This document shows positions 11,631 through 19,687 of a stretch of 64,000 nucleotides of DNA, piece after piece. The stretch is from positions 1 to 64,000 of the forward strand of contig JAFQEB010000054.1 of assembly GCA_017399225.1 (NCBI GenBank), read 5' to 3'. Below the pieces are notes generated by a model, which saw only the letters and a list, made by a program, of their open reading frames with translations, searched no databases and was not told where the DNA came from. The position numbers and the translations under genes are program-made. The DNA is from Clostridia bacterium (GTDB taxonomy: Bacteria > Bacillota_A > Clostridia > Christensenellales > Aristaeellaceae). Each line of letters begins with the position of its first letter. Position 1 is the first letter of the stretch.

Positions 11631-11707
11631 TATGCACAAAACCGGCAGAACATGCACAAAATGATACACGCATACACAAACTGATACGCATATGCACAAA
11701 GCAGGCA
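11631..11707. promoter_or_regulatory. array of four operator-like repeats phased at 20 bp
   Basis: The decamer (T/C)AT(G/A)CACAAA starts at 11631, 11651, 11671 and 11691, exactly 20 bases apart, about two helical turns. The two middle copies extend to ATRCACAAANTGATAC (11652-11667 and 11672-11687). The same 16-mer, reversed, occurs once before galK at 13585-13600. Direct repeats about 20-21 bp apart are typical binding sites of AraC-family proteins, and such a regulator is encoded at 12625-13482. It is therefore inferred to be the lac/gal operator array. The rest of the 11385-11849 intergenic region is AT-rich and shows no gene. Confidence 0.65.
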
Positions 11708-11756
11708 GGAGGGCTTAGTTACCAGGAACAGCTCACTCAAATCTCCTGTAGACGAC

Positions 11757-11785
11757 TTGACTGCACACTGGGAATTTCATATAAT
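11757..11785 (+). promoter_or_regulatory. sigma-A-type promoter for the phosphoesterase (and regulator) gene
   Basis: TTGACT, a 17-bp spacer and TATAAT form a near-perfect housekeeping promoter 64 bases upstream of the phosphoesterase start. The AraC gene downstream has no obvious promoter of its own and may be read from here. Confidence 0.75.
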
Positions 11786-11849
11786 AAGAGCAAATAGCAA
11801 GCAAATACATAAGCCCTCCGCAAGGGAATACCGTCAATGAGGCACTCAA

Positions 11850-12557
11850 ATGATATACGTTTTATCTGACATTCATGGTCAGTCAAGAAGATTCCATTCA
11901 ATCCTCAGCCAGATCGACCTTAAAGATGAGGATACACTCTACATCCTCGGTGATGTGATCGACCGCAATCCGGACGGAATCCGGATTCTGAGAGAGATCA
12001 TGAGCCACCCCAACATGCAGATGCTGCTGGGAAACCATGAGCTCATGATGCTTCAATCCCTGTATTACCCATCTTCTGAAGCAGCTGCCCCGTCACCATA
12101 CATGTTAAGGTGGTACAGAAACGGCGGCAAAGTCACCCACGATTACCTGAAGCGCATCAGAAAGCAGCTGCGCGCTGAAATCTTCTCCTACCTTAACGCA
12201 CTCCCCCTCAATATCCCCGTTCAGGTCAACGGACATCAATATCTCCTTGTACACGCAGCACCTGTAGAGATGTATCCCGACTACGGAGAACGCTATGATA
12301 CTGAACGTGACTTTGCGGTCTGGTGGCGTCAGCTGGTGGAAGTATCCCCATCCGGCGAACGGACCATCATTTTCGGACACACCACAACCCATCATTACCA
12401 AACTGATAATCCCATGCGGATATGGTATGGCAGCCATATGATCGGGATCGACTGCGGCTCCTCTTACCCTGATGGCATCAGCGCCGAGAATGGTTACTCT
12501 GGTCGTCTTGCCTGTCTCAGACTCGATGATATGAAAGAGTTTTACTCTGTAGATTAA
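11850..12557 (+). CDS. calcineurin-like metallophosphoesterase
   Basis: A 235-residue protein with all core motifs of the PPP/ApaH-like metallophosphatase fold: D-x-H as SDIHG near residue 7, GDVIDR near residue 34, GNHE near residue 60, a histidine in LLVHAAP and FGHT near the C terminus. It is expected to bind two divalent metals and hydrolyse a phosphate ester, phosphoprotein or dinucleoside tetraphosphate. The sequence does not separate a PrpA-like protein phosphatase from an ApaH-like nucleotidase. A GAGG sits 8 bases before the ATG. It stands between the lac operators and the AraC gene; a direct role in sugar use is not evident. Confidence 0.85.
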   Translation: MIYVLSDIHGQSRRFHSILSQIDLKDEDTLYILGDVIDRNPDGIRILREIMSHPNMQMLLGNHELMMLQSLYYPSSEAAAPSPYMLRWYRNGGKVTHDYLKRIRKQLRAEIFSYLNALPLNIPVQVNGHQYLLVHAAPVEMYPDYGERYDTERDFAVWWRQLVEVSPSGERTIIFGHTTTHHYQTDNPMRIWYGSHMIGIDCGSSYPDGISAENGYSGRLACLRLDDMKEFYSVD

Positions 12558-12624
12558 CTCCAGTTATCACAACCGGAAGTTCGCTGTTCTTCTACTTCGT
12601 CCATTCCGAAAGGCGGGTATACAT

Positions 12625-13482
12625 ATGTATATCAATTCTGGCTATCTGAACAACTCCAAGCTGCCGTTCAAAGACAAGTCGCAGCCTCTGATCGTGGGCA
12701 GCTGTGGTACATACCGCCTCAAAACGCACAAAAAGCTGCCGACCTGGGCTCCCCGTGGACGCGTTGACTGGCAGCTGCTGTTTGTTGCTTCCGGTAAAAC
12801 CCACTTTTACATTGGCGGAAAAGACCAGATTGTGACTGCCGGTCACATGGTTCTTTTCCAGCCCAAGGAAGAGCAGCACTACGAGTATTTCGGTGAAGAC
12901 AAGCCCGAAGTCTACTGGGTTCACTTTACCGGCAGCTCTGTAAAGGAGATTCTGCGCTCCTATGACATTCCGCTGGACGAGCACATTTTCTTTGCCGGAA
13001 CGCCCGCAGCCTACACCCAGCTGTTCAAGAACATGATTGAGGAGTTCCAGAACTGCAAGGTTGGGTACCGGCAGATGCTGGAGATGAACCTTCGCCAGCT
13101 GTTCCTGATGATCCAGCGCACCCGCCTTGAGAAGCCCCCGCTTGTTACCACGGCTGTTCAGCAGGAGATGGACTTTGCTCGTCAGTATTTCCATGAGCAT
13201 TACAACGAGCCCATCAATATTGAAGAGTATGCCCAATCCAGGCATACCAGCATCAGCCTGTTCATGCGCAACTTCAAGAAGGTATACGGTGTATCCCCGA
13301 AGCAGTACATCCTCAACATCCGCATGAACAACGCGCAGAATCTGTTGGAATCCACCGACTACACAGTCGCTGAGATCGCGGCCATTGTCGGTTATGACAA
13401 TGCGCTCTATTTCAGCCGCATCTATCACAAGCAGAAAGGACAGGCTCCGTCCGACTACCGGAAGAAGATGAAGGAGCAGTGA
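12625..13482 (+). CDS. AraC-family transcriptional regulator, probable lac/gal regulator
   Basis: A 285-residue regulator. Residues about 30-110 form an AraC-type cupin ligand-binding domain (HFYIGGKDQIVTAGHMVLFQ, then VYWVHFTG). Residues about 185-283 hold the two helix-turn-helix motifs: EYAQSRHTSISLFMRNFKK followed by YGVSPKQYILNIRMN, then AEIAAIVGYDNALYFSRIYH. This is the arrangement of sugar-responsive activators such as AraC, RhaS and MsmR. Its place between lacZ-permease and galK-galT-galE, and the shared operator-like repeats before both operons, make it the best candidate for their control. The Shine-Dalgarno (AAAGGCGGG) is modest. A strong terminator follows. Confidence 0.9.
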   Translation: MYINSGYLNNSKLPFKDKSQPLIVGSCGTYRLKTHKKLPTWAPRGRVDWQLLFVASGKTHFYIGGKDQIVTAGHMVLFQPKEEQHYEYFGEDKPEVYWVHFTGSSVKEILRSYDIPLDEHIFFAGTPAAYTQLFKNMIEEFQNCKVGYRQMLEMNLRQLFLMIQRTRLEKPPLVTTAVQQEMDFARQYFHEHYNEPINIEEYAQSRHTSISLFMRNFKKVYGVSPKQYILNIRMNNAQNLLESTDYTVAEIAAIVGYDNALYFSRIYHKQKGQAPSDYRKKMKEQ

Positions 13483-13497
13483 TCCGATCCCCGCAAT

Positions 13498-13543
13498 AAG
13501 CCGCGAAGTGGCGCAGATACGCCGCTTCACGGCTTTTTCTTTT
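13498..13543 (+). terminator. Rho-independent terminator after the AraC gene
   Basis: AAGCCG...CGGCTT with an inner GAAG/CTTC and GGCG/CGCC forms a long stem with two mismatches, followed by TTTTTCTTTT. It separates the regulator from the gal operon. Confidence 0.9.
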
Positions 13544-13584
13544 GCCAGTAGACAGCTTGAAGTGACAAAGACTGGCCGCGAACT

Positions 13585-13600
13585 GTATCAATTTGTGTAT
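13585..13600 (-). promoter_or_regulatory. operator-like box upstream of galK
   Basis: On the minus strand this reads ATACACAAATTGATAC, which differs by one base from the lac-side copy at 11672-11687. It lies 95 bases upstream of the galK start and just upstream of the expected -35 position. Confidence 0.6.
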
Positions 13601-13647
13601 ATATTTTCGAATTCCGTTCATTCCCCCCGAGGCAATCCGACGGTTAA

Positions 13648-13653
13648 TATAAT
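13648..13653 (+). promoter_or_regulatory. -10 element of the gal operon
   Basis: A perfect TATAAT lies 27 bases before galK. The -35 region is C-rich and non-consensus, as expected for an activator-dependent promoter. Confidence 0.55.
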
Positions 13654-13679
13654 AACAAAGCAAAGGAAGGGGTGTACTC

Positions 13680-14813
13680 ATGGATCAGCACTTTACCTAC
13701 TCCGCACCGGGACGCACCGAAATCAGTGGAAATCATACAGACCACCAACATGGATGCGTTTTTGCGGCAGCAGTCAACCTTGAGACTGTCGCTGACGTTG
13801 AGCTTGTTGCAGAGAACACGATCACGGTCTACTCCGAAGGTTATCCGAGCTTCAGCATCGATTTGGATGATCTGCAGGCGCATCCGGAGGAGAAGAACAC
13901 GACCATCGCTCTTGTCCGTGGCGTCGCTGCCGGCTTTGTCCAGCGTGGCGCGACATTGCACGGCTTTCAGATGCGGGCGCATTCGTCCGTCCTTCCCGGC
14001 AGCGGTCTGAGCTCCTCAGCAGCCTTTGAGGTGCTGATCGGCACGATCATCAACGACCTGTTCTGCAATGGGAAGTTCACCCCTGTTGAGATTGCCCAGA
14101 TCGCTCAGTATGCAGAGAACGCCTTCTTTGGTAAGCCCTGCGGCCTGATGGATCAGATGGCTTCTTCCGTGGGCGGCCTTGTCTTCATCGACTTCGCCAA
14201 CCCTGCCGTGCCTGTGGTGGAGAGGATCGACTTTGACTTCGCCGCCACAAACCATGCCCTGTGCATCATCGACAGCGGTGCTGATCATGCCGATCTGACG
14301 GATGAATACGGCGCTATCCCCGGTGAGCTGGCTCAGATCTGCCAATGGTTCGGAAAGAAGACGCTGCGCCAGGTTCATCAAAGAGATTTCCTGGCTGCTA
14401 TCCCTGATCTTCGCGGCAGCATCCCCGACCGTGCCATTCTCCGCGCTATCCATGTCTACCAGGAGAACGAGCGTGTCAGGAAGCAGGTGCAGGCACTGAA
14501 GGATAATGACTTCAGCACCTTCCTGCGCCTGGTTACGGAGTCCGGCAAGAGCTCCTGGACGTATCTGCAGAACATCTATCCTGCGGGTGAAACCGAACTG
14601 CAGCCGGTGGCGATCGCGCTGGCCATGTGCGATACACTCCTGCAGGGCAAAGGCGCTTATCGTGTGCACGGCGGCGGTTTCGCCGGTACGGTGCAGGCTT
14701 TTGTTCCCTTTGATATGCTGGAGGATTTCAAGCAGCATATCGAGGCCGTGCTGGGCATGGACAGCTGCCATGTGCTGTCTATCCGTTCCGAAGGTGGAAT
14801 TCGACTGGAATAA
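13680..14813 (+). CDS. galK: galactokinase
   Basis: A 377-residue GHMP kinase that phosphorylates galactose at C1 with ATP. The galactokinase signature appears at the N terminus as APGRTEISGNHTDHQHG. The ATP-binding GHMP loop is LPGSGLSSSAAFEV near residue 105. A C-terminal GHMP motif, HGGGFAGTVQAF, is near residue 340. Length is normal for GalK (380-390). GGAAGG precedes the ATG. The stop is 11 bases before galT, so the genes are co-transcribed. A second, longer galactokinase is encoded at 42568-43854. Confidence 0.97.
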   Translation: MDQHFTYSAPGRTEISGNHTDHQHGCVFAAAVNLETVADVELVAENTITVYSEGYPSFSIDLDDLQAHPEEKNTTIALVRGVAAGFVQRGATLHGFQMRAHSSVLPGSGLSSSAAFEVLIGTIINDLFCNGKFTPVEIAQIAQYAENAFFGKPCGLMDQMASSVGGLVFIDFANPAVPVVERIDFDFAATNHALCIIDSGADHADLTDEYGAIPGELAQICQWFGKKTLRQVHQRDFLAAIPDLRGSIPDRAILRAIHVYQENERVRKQVQALKDNDFSTFLRLVTESGKSSWTYLQNIYPAGETELQPVAIALAMCDTLLQGKGAYRVHGGGFAGTVQAFVPFDMLEDFKQHIEAVLGMDSCHVLSIRSEGGIRLE

Positions 14814-14824
14814 GGAGGTTGTCC

Positions 14825-16315
14825 ATGGATATCAACACTTACATCACTTCCTTGATTCAATACGCACTGAACAGAGGGCTGATCGAACCTTGCGACCGGA
14901 ATTACGCCATCAACCAGCTGCTTCAGTGCCTGAAGATTGACACTTACGAAGAAGCCGAGCCCTGTGTCATCGCGCTGGAAGACATCCTGAAGGGCCTGAC
15001 TGACGATGCTGTGGCCCGCGGCGTTTGCAGCGACGACATCACCAGCCGCGACCTGCTGGACACCATGCTGATGGGTGCATTGACGCCCAGACCTCATGAA
15101 GTCCGCAAGCATTTTGAGGAGCTGCTCAGCCAGGATCCGCAGGCCGCCACAGACTGGTTCTACAAGTTCTCTCAGGATACGGACTACATCCGGCGCTACC
15201 GCATCCAGAAGGATATGCACTGGCTTGCAGCAACGGAATACGGCACCCTTGATATGACGATCAACCTGAGCAAGCCCGAAAAAGATCCCAAGGCCATCGC
15301 AACCGCCGCTGCTGCCCCGATGGCAGGATACCCCAAATGCCTGCTCTGCGCGGAAAACGAGGGGTACGCCGGGAGAATGAATCACCCCGCCCGACAGAAT
15401 CATCGCATTATCCCTCTCAAACTTGATGGCTCGGACTGGTATATGCAGTACAGCCCCTATGTCTACTACAACGAGCACTGCATCGTCTTCAACGCCAGCC
15501 ACACGCCAATGACCATCAACCGGAATACCTTTGCCAAGCTGCTGGATTTCGTCACCATCTTCCCGCACTACTTCATCGGCTCCAACGCTGACCTGCCCAT
15601 TGTGGGCGGCAGCATCCTGACCCACGAGCATTTCCAGGGCGGTCGGCAGGCATTTGCCATGAGCAAGGCGCCCATGGAGAAGACCATCACCTTCAAGGGG
15701 TATCCGAAGGTTAAGGCCGGTCTGGTCAAATGGCCCATGAGCGTCATCCGACTGTCCAGCCCTGATAAGGAAGAACTCATTGATCTGGCAGACAGGATTC
15801 TGCAGGTATGGCGGGGCTACACAGACGAAAGCGCCTTCATCTTCGCCCAGACCCAGGGCGTGGGCCATAATACAATCACGCCTATCGCCCGCCGCAAGGG
15901 CAAGAACTACGAGCTGGATCTGGTTCTGCGCAACAACATCACCACCGCAGAACACCCTCTCGGCGTCTTCCATCCACACAGCGAGCTCCATCATATCAAG
16001 AAGGAGAACATCGGCCTGATTGAGGTCATGGGTCTGGCGGTTCTGCCCGCCCGCCTGAAGGATGAGCTGGCCCGTCTGGAGGTCGCCATCCTCAACAATC
16101 AGGAGCTGACCGGCGATTTGGAGAAGCACAGGGACTGGGTGGCGCAGATCAAGAGCAGAAATGTTCTCACCAAGGAAAACACCAGCTGCATCCTCCGTAT
16201 CGAGGTCGGCAAAGTGTTCGCCAAGGTGCTTGAGCACGCTGGTGTATTCAAGCGGACGCCGGAAGGGCGCGCAGCGTTCCTACACTTCATTGACAAAGTA
16301 AACGAAGGCAATTGA
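14825..16315 (+). CDS. galT: UDP-glucose-hexose-1-phosphate uridylyltransferase (GalT type 2)
   Basis: A 496-residue enzyme of the longer Gram-positive GalT family, exchanging galactose-1-phosphate for glucose-1-phosphate on UDP. The active site appears as LTHEHFQGGRQ, with H267-E-H269-F-Q271 matching the HxHxQ pattern whose second histidine forms the uridylyl intermediate. Other family blocks are CLLCAENEGYAGR and NHRIIPLKLDG. ATG 14825 has AAGGAGG 6 bases upstream; a TTG two codons earlier is less likely. It is the middle enzyme of the Leloir pathway between GalK and GalE. Confidence 0.97.
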   Translation: MDINTYITSLIQYALNRGLIEPCDRNYAINQLLQCLKIDTYEEAEPCVIALEDILKGLTDDAVARGVCSDDITSRDLLDTMLMGALTPRPHEVRKHFEELLSQDPQAATDWFYKFSQDTDYIRRYRIQKDMHWLAATEYGTLDMTINLSKPEKDPKAIATAAAAPMAGYPKCLLCAENEGYAGRMNHPARQNHRIIPLKLDGSDWYMQYSPYVYYNEHCIVFNASHTPMTINRNTFAKLLDFVTIFPHYFIGSNADLPIVGGSILTHEHFQGGRQAFAMSKAPMEKTITFKGYPKVKAGLVKWPMSVIRLSSPDKEELIDLADRILQVWRGYTDESAFIFAQTQGVGHNTITPIARRKGKNYELDLVLRNNITTAEHPLGVFHPHSELHHIKKENIGLIEVMGLAVLPARLKDELARLEVAILNNQELTGDLEKHRDWVAQIKSRNVLTKENTSCILRIEVGKVFAKVLEHAGVFKRTPEGRAAFLHFIDKVNEGN

Positions 16316-16339
16316 CCCAAGTATATGGAGGAATCAGAT

Positions 16340-17343
16340 ATGCAGGTTCTTGTTACAGGTGGAGCCGGGTACATTGGCAGCCACACTGTTGTGGAATTGA
16401 TCAATGCCGGACATCAGGTGATCATTGTGGACGATCTGTCCAATGCCAAGGCGTCAGTTGTTGATCGCATCCAGATCATCACGGGTGTGCGTCCTCAGTT
16501 CTATCAGCTTGACTGCTGCAGCAGCGACTCATCAATGTGTTCCGTCTTAACAAAGTTGATGCAGTGATCCATTTCGCAGCTTTCAAGGCAGTCGGCGAAA
16601 GCGTTCAGAAGCCTCTTGAGTATTACCGGAACAACATTAACAGCACCCTGATGCTGCTTGAAGCGATGGAAGCCGGTGGCTGCAAAAACCTTGTATTCTC
16701 GTCCTCTGCCACTGTCTACGGCCCGAACAACCCGCATCCCTACAAGGAAGATATGCCCGCGATCCAGTCTTCCAGCCCCTACGGTTGGACAAAGGTCATG
16801 ATCGAACGCATCCTGACAGACTATGTCGCAGTGCATCCGGACTTCTGTGCAGTACTGCTCCGCTACTTCAATCCCATTGGTGCTCACGATTCCGCTTTGC
16901 TGGGCGATGATCCCAACGGCATCCCCAACAACCTGATGCCCTACATCGGTCGTGTCGCTGCCGGAAAGCTGGATCACCTGACGATTTTCGGCGGTGACTA
17001 CGAGACTCCTGACGGCACCTGCCTGAGAGACTACATCCACGTTGTCGATCTGGCTGTTGGTCATGTGAAGGCGTTGGAGTATGCACAGCACAACAGGGGC
17101 GTGGAAGCTATTAACCTCGGCGCAGGCGTCGGCGTCTCTGTACTGGATCTCGTCAAAACCTTTGAGCGGGTCAATGGCATCACGCTGCCTTACATCATCG
17201 GCCCCCGCCGCTCCGGCGATCTCCCGGCTTTCTGGGCAGACGCAGAGAAAGCAAAGAAGCTGTTGAACTGGCAAGCCGTCCACACACTGGACGACATGTG
17301 CATCAGCTCCTGGAAATACGCGCAGAACGAAAGCAACTACTAA
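16340..17343 (+). pseudogene. galE: UDP-glucose 4-epimerase with a frameshift
   Basis: The two halves together make a normal GalE of about 335 residues. The first half has the NAD-binding [14 protein letters not shown] motif. The second half has HFAAFKAVGESV, FSSSATVYG and the catalytic SPYGWTK (Tyr-x3-Lys). The reading frame breaks near 16511-16516: after FYQLD the frame runs into unrelated residues and a stop at 16565. Reading resumes one frame back as [20 protein letters not shown]. Restoring one C (GAC-CTG instead of GACTG) would repair it. No heptameric slippery site is visible, so this is a single-base deletion or a sequence error rather than programmed frameshifting. GGAGG precedes the start. 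Confidence 0.9.
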
Positions 17344-17454
17344 ACAAGCTGGAATGACATCGCTTGCATGATCTGACCATGAAGAAGATCCATGCTAAGT
17401 TAGAGATACGAGAGGATTAGGTGACTGAGGTGTTACAAGCGTCACAGTCCCATT

Positions 17455-17493
17455 GGGGCTTACTGCTTCGGTATGAGGCAGTAAGCCCCTTTT
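17455..17493 (+). terminator. Rho-independent terminator of the gal operon
   Basis: A perfect 12-bp stem, GGGGCTTACTGC/GCAGTAAGCCCC, with an 11-base loop is followed by TTTT. It lies about 110 bases beyond galE. Confidence 0.92.
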
Positions 17494-17589
17494 CATTTGC
17501 GATGTCGAATCCTGAAGCATTTTCTAACATATTGGTGGTTCTTGTAACCTCCCCCAACACCCGTTTAGAAAAAAATTTTTTAGTTCATT

Positions 17590-17618
17590 TCAAATGTGTA
17601 CGTTTTTGACACATTTGA
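17590..17618. repeat. inverted repeat upstream of the xis relic
   Basis: TCAAATGTGT and ACACATTTGA are perfectly complementary around a 9-base spacer. No U-tract follows. It lies beside the AT-rich stretch 17560-17585 (A-run then T-run), which resembles the targets used by Tn916-type elements. It could be an operator or a transposon-end feature. The remaining bases of 17494-17718 show no gene. Confidence 0.4.
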
Positions 17619-17718
17619 CGGCTAAGCTGGTGTTGGCAGAAGGAGGCGACGAAGTGAGGGCCAACGAACGGCGTCAAACGATCTGGCACTCATTGTGTCG
17701 CATCCGTCAAATGACTGT

Positions 17719-17925
17719 ATGACAACGATTCAACCCGCCGTACCGATCTGCGAAAAAGCTGCACTCACGATTGAAGAAGCAGCTGCCTTCTCGAATATCG
17801 GTATTAACAAACTACGGGAGATCACAAATGAGAGAAACTGCGACTTTGTTTTCTTTGTCGGGAACAAACGTTTGATCAAGCGCAAGCGCTTTGAGCAATA
17901 CCTTGACAGGGTATTTTCTTTGTAA
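17719..17925 (+). CDS. xis: Tn916-type excisionase
   Basis: A 68-residue protein resembling Xis of the Tn916 family. It has the winged-helix segment LTIEEAAAFSNIGINKLREI, then a basic C-terminal part NKRLIKRKRFEQYL. Xis binds DNA near the element ends and directs Int toward excision. The ATG at 17719 is chosen by family length (Tn916 Xis has 67 residues); there is no clear Shine-Dalgarno sequence, and a GTG at 17695 would add eight residues. The damaged integrase follows 128 bases later. Base composition is more AT-rich than the surroundings, consistent with transfer. Confidence 0.8.
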   Translation: MTTIQPAVPICEKAALTIEEAAAFSNIGINKLREITNERNCDFVFFVGNKRLIKRKRFEQYLDRVFSL

Positions 17926-18053
17926 ATGAAGCAGATTTCTTTGATTTTCTTTTTGATTACACCTTTTCAGAGATGACAGATTTACCCGCGATATGATATA
18001 CTATCTATGTCATACCAAGGCTCTCTGCCCTGTTGAACAGAAAGGAGATTGGC

Positions 18054-18668
18054 ATGGCTATAAAATGCAATGATTCCAAGAGAAGAGATCACAAGGGTCG
18101 CATCTTGAAAACAGGAGAGAGCCAACGCGCAGATTTGATCTATCAATATCGTTACACTGATATTCGAGGGAAACGCCACTGCATCTACAATTCTGACCTC
18201 AAAGCTCTCCGTGAAGAGGAGAAGCGTATTCCAGTCCAACTCACAATGGGCATCGATTACGCCGGCGGTAGTATTACTGTATGGGAGCTTTGCAAACGAT
18301 ACCACAGTCTGAAGCACGCCATTGAAGTTCGCGCAAAACTTGATGTCGAACCCGTTGTTGATGGTATCTCCGGTTTTCTGTTTCTGAACTCTTGGAATGG
18401 TCCGCAATTCAACATGCACATTTCCAAAGCGGTCTGGACAACAATTGATCGGTATAATCGCAAGCACGAAGATCAGCTTCCTCATGCAACAGCACACCAT
18501 CTACGACACAGCTTCTGCACAAATCTGATTGACGCCGGCATGAATCCTAAGAATGTCCAGTATCTCATGGGCCATGCAAGTATCACGGTCACCATGAATG
18601 TATATGCACATTCTAACAGCGATAAAGCCGCTCAGGATTTTTTCCAAACGATCACCACATCAGTGTAA
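18054..18668 (+). pseudogene. int: Tn916-type tyrosine integrase with a large internal deletion
   Basis: The frame is open for 204 codons, but full-length Tn916-type integrases have about 400. Residues 1-60 match the arm-DNA-binding domain (KRRDHKGRILKTGESQ, YTDIRGKRHCIYN). After ITVWELCKRYHSLKH the sequence jumps to the C-terminal part of the catalytic domain (VVDGISGFLF). The HxxR motif HLRHSFCTN, MGHASITVT and the tyrosine in NVYAHS remain. The core-binding domain and the first catalytic Arg and Lys are missing, so recombination activity is not expected. AAGGAGA precedes the ATG. The deletion is in frame, so a stable short protein is still possible. Confidence 0.85.
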
Positions 18669-18678
18669 CCGCTTTTTT

Positions 18679-18711
18679 ACTACACCATTACTACACCACT
18701 ACTACACCATT
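18679..18711. repeat. three tandem 11-bp repeats after int, possible integrase arm sites
   Basis: ACTACACCATT, ACTACACCACT and ACTACACCATT follow each other without gaps, starting 11 bases after the integrase stop. Tandem short repeats at this place fit arm-type binding sites for the N-terminal domain of Tn916-like integrases. Confidence 0.55.
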
Positions 18712-18757
18712 TGCCCGTAGATTTGCGAAAATTTACGTAGACTTACATAACAATAAA

Positions 18758-18797
18758 AAGTCCGCAACCCCTTGAATTCACAGGGTTTTGCAGACTT
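18758..18797 (-). terminator. hairpin at the right edge of the element relic
   Basis: AAGTC-GCAA-CCC pairs with GGG-TTGC-GACTT across an 11-base loop with small mismatches. On the minus strand the stem is followed by TTTTTATTG, so it is oriented as a minus-strand terminator although no minus-strand gene reads into it. It may mark the junction of inserted and host DNA. Confidence 0.5.
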
Positions 18798-18820
18798 ATG
18801 AAGGGAAGTGTAAAATCACA

Positions 18821-19597
18821 ATGAGGTATCATATCGACACCATTCCCGTCTGGGACGCGATGAAGCTGGAGGGCGAGTGCTTCCTGTGCGCACTGCGGCG
18901 CAAGACTGAGCTGGGCGAGGTCGAGCATTATCTGGGTGCATCTGTCATGGAACCGGATACCCGCATCCAGGTCAACAAGAAGGGCTTCTGCTGCAATCAT
19001 CAGCGGATGCTCTACGGCATGGATAACCGGCTGGGCCACGCGCTGATGCTGGAAAGCCACGTCGCCGAGACCAGAGAGCGGCTGGAGAAGCTGTGCAAGG
19101 AGATCCGCAAGGCCGCCAAGGGCTCCGGCGGTTCCATCATCGACCGGCTGACCGGCAAGGCCCCCAGCACCGAAAAGCTGCTGGAGGACGCCGCCAACCA
19201 TCTGGAGGAGCTGACAGAAACCTGCATGGTGTGCGACTCCATCGAAGAGAATATGGGCCGCTATCTGCATACCTTCTTCCACCTATACCAGAACGACACG
19301 GAGTTCCGCAAGAAGTTTGAGGCCTGCAAGGGCATGTGCATCCCCCATGCCGCGGAGGTATTGAAGCTCGCCCCGAAGGAGCTGAGCGGCGCTGCCCTGA
19401 GCGACTTTGCCAACACGGTCTGCAACCTGGAGACCGAAGCCTTCGATCGTATGCAGGAGGACATCAGCTGGTTCTGCCGCAAGTTTGATTACCGCTATTA
19501 TGACGAGCCGTGGAAGAACAGCCGCGACGCTGTGGAGCGCACCGTCAACAAGCTCCGCAGCTGGTGCGTGGGCACCGAGCCCAACCCGAAGGACTGA
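18821..19597 (+). CDS. DUF6062-like cysteine-containing protein
   Basis: A 258-residue soluble protein of unknown function resembling the clostridial DUF6062 family. Conserved blocks are IPVWDAMKLEGECFLCALRR, a LGASVMEPDTRIQVN segment and GFCCNHQRML near residue 55. A second pair of cysteines, CMVCDSIEENM, lies near residue 135 and CKGMCIPH near residue 175. The CxxC and CxxH arrangement suggests metal binding or redox chemistry, but no reaction is known to me. ATG 18821 is used; the ribosome-binding site is poor and a TTG at 18788 is possible. It stands alone beside the element relic and ends at a bidirectional terminator. Confidence 0.75.
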   Translation: MRYHIDTIPVWDAMKLEGECFLCALRRKTELGEVEHYLGASVMEPDTRIQVNKKGFCCNHQRMLYGMDNRLGHALMLESHVAETRERLEKLCKEIRKAAKGSGGSIIDRLTGKAPSTEKLLEDAANHLEELTETCMVCDSIEENMGRYLHTFFHLYQNDTEFRKKFEACKGMCIPHAAEVLKLAPKELSGAALSDFANTVCNLETEAFDRMQEDISWFCRKFDYRYYDEPWKNSRDAVERTVNKLRSWCVGTEPNPKD

Positions 19598-19640
19598 GGC
19601 AAAAACGGGTTCTCCGACGCCACCGCATGGACTTTTTGAC

Positions 19641-19680
19641 AGCATAAAGGCCGCACCATTGACCGGTGCGGCTTTATGCT
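19641..19680. terminator. bidirectional terminator between convergent genes
   Basis: AGCATAAAG-CCGCACC pairs with GGTGCGG-CTTTATGCT over about 16 bp with one bulge. It lies between the converging DUF6062-like and hydrolase genes. Confidence 0.75.
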
Positions 19681-19687
19681 GTCATTT

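Noticed and set aside
11631..11707. CRISPR-like array
   Set aside because: The repeats are only 10 bp with 10-bp gaps and lie in a promoter; no cas genes are present.
16500..16570. Programmed ribosomal frameshift in galE
   Set aside because: No slippery heptamer or clear downstream stimulator is visible, and one missing C explains the break fully.
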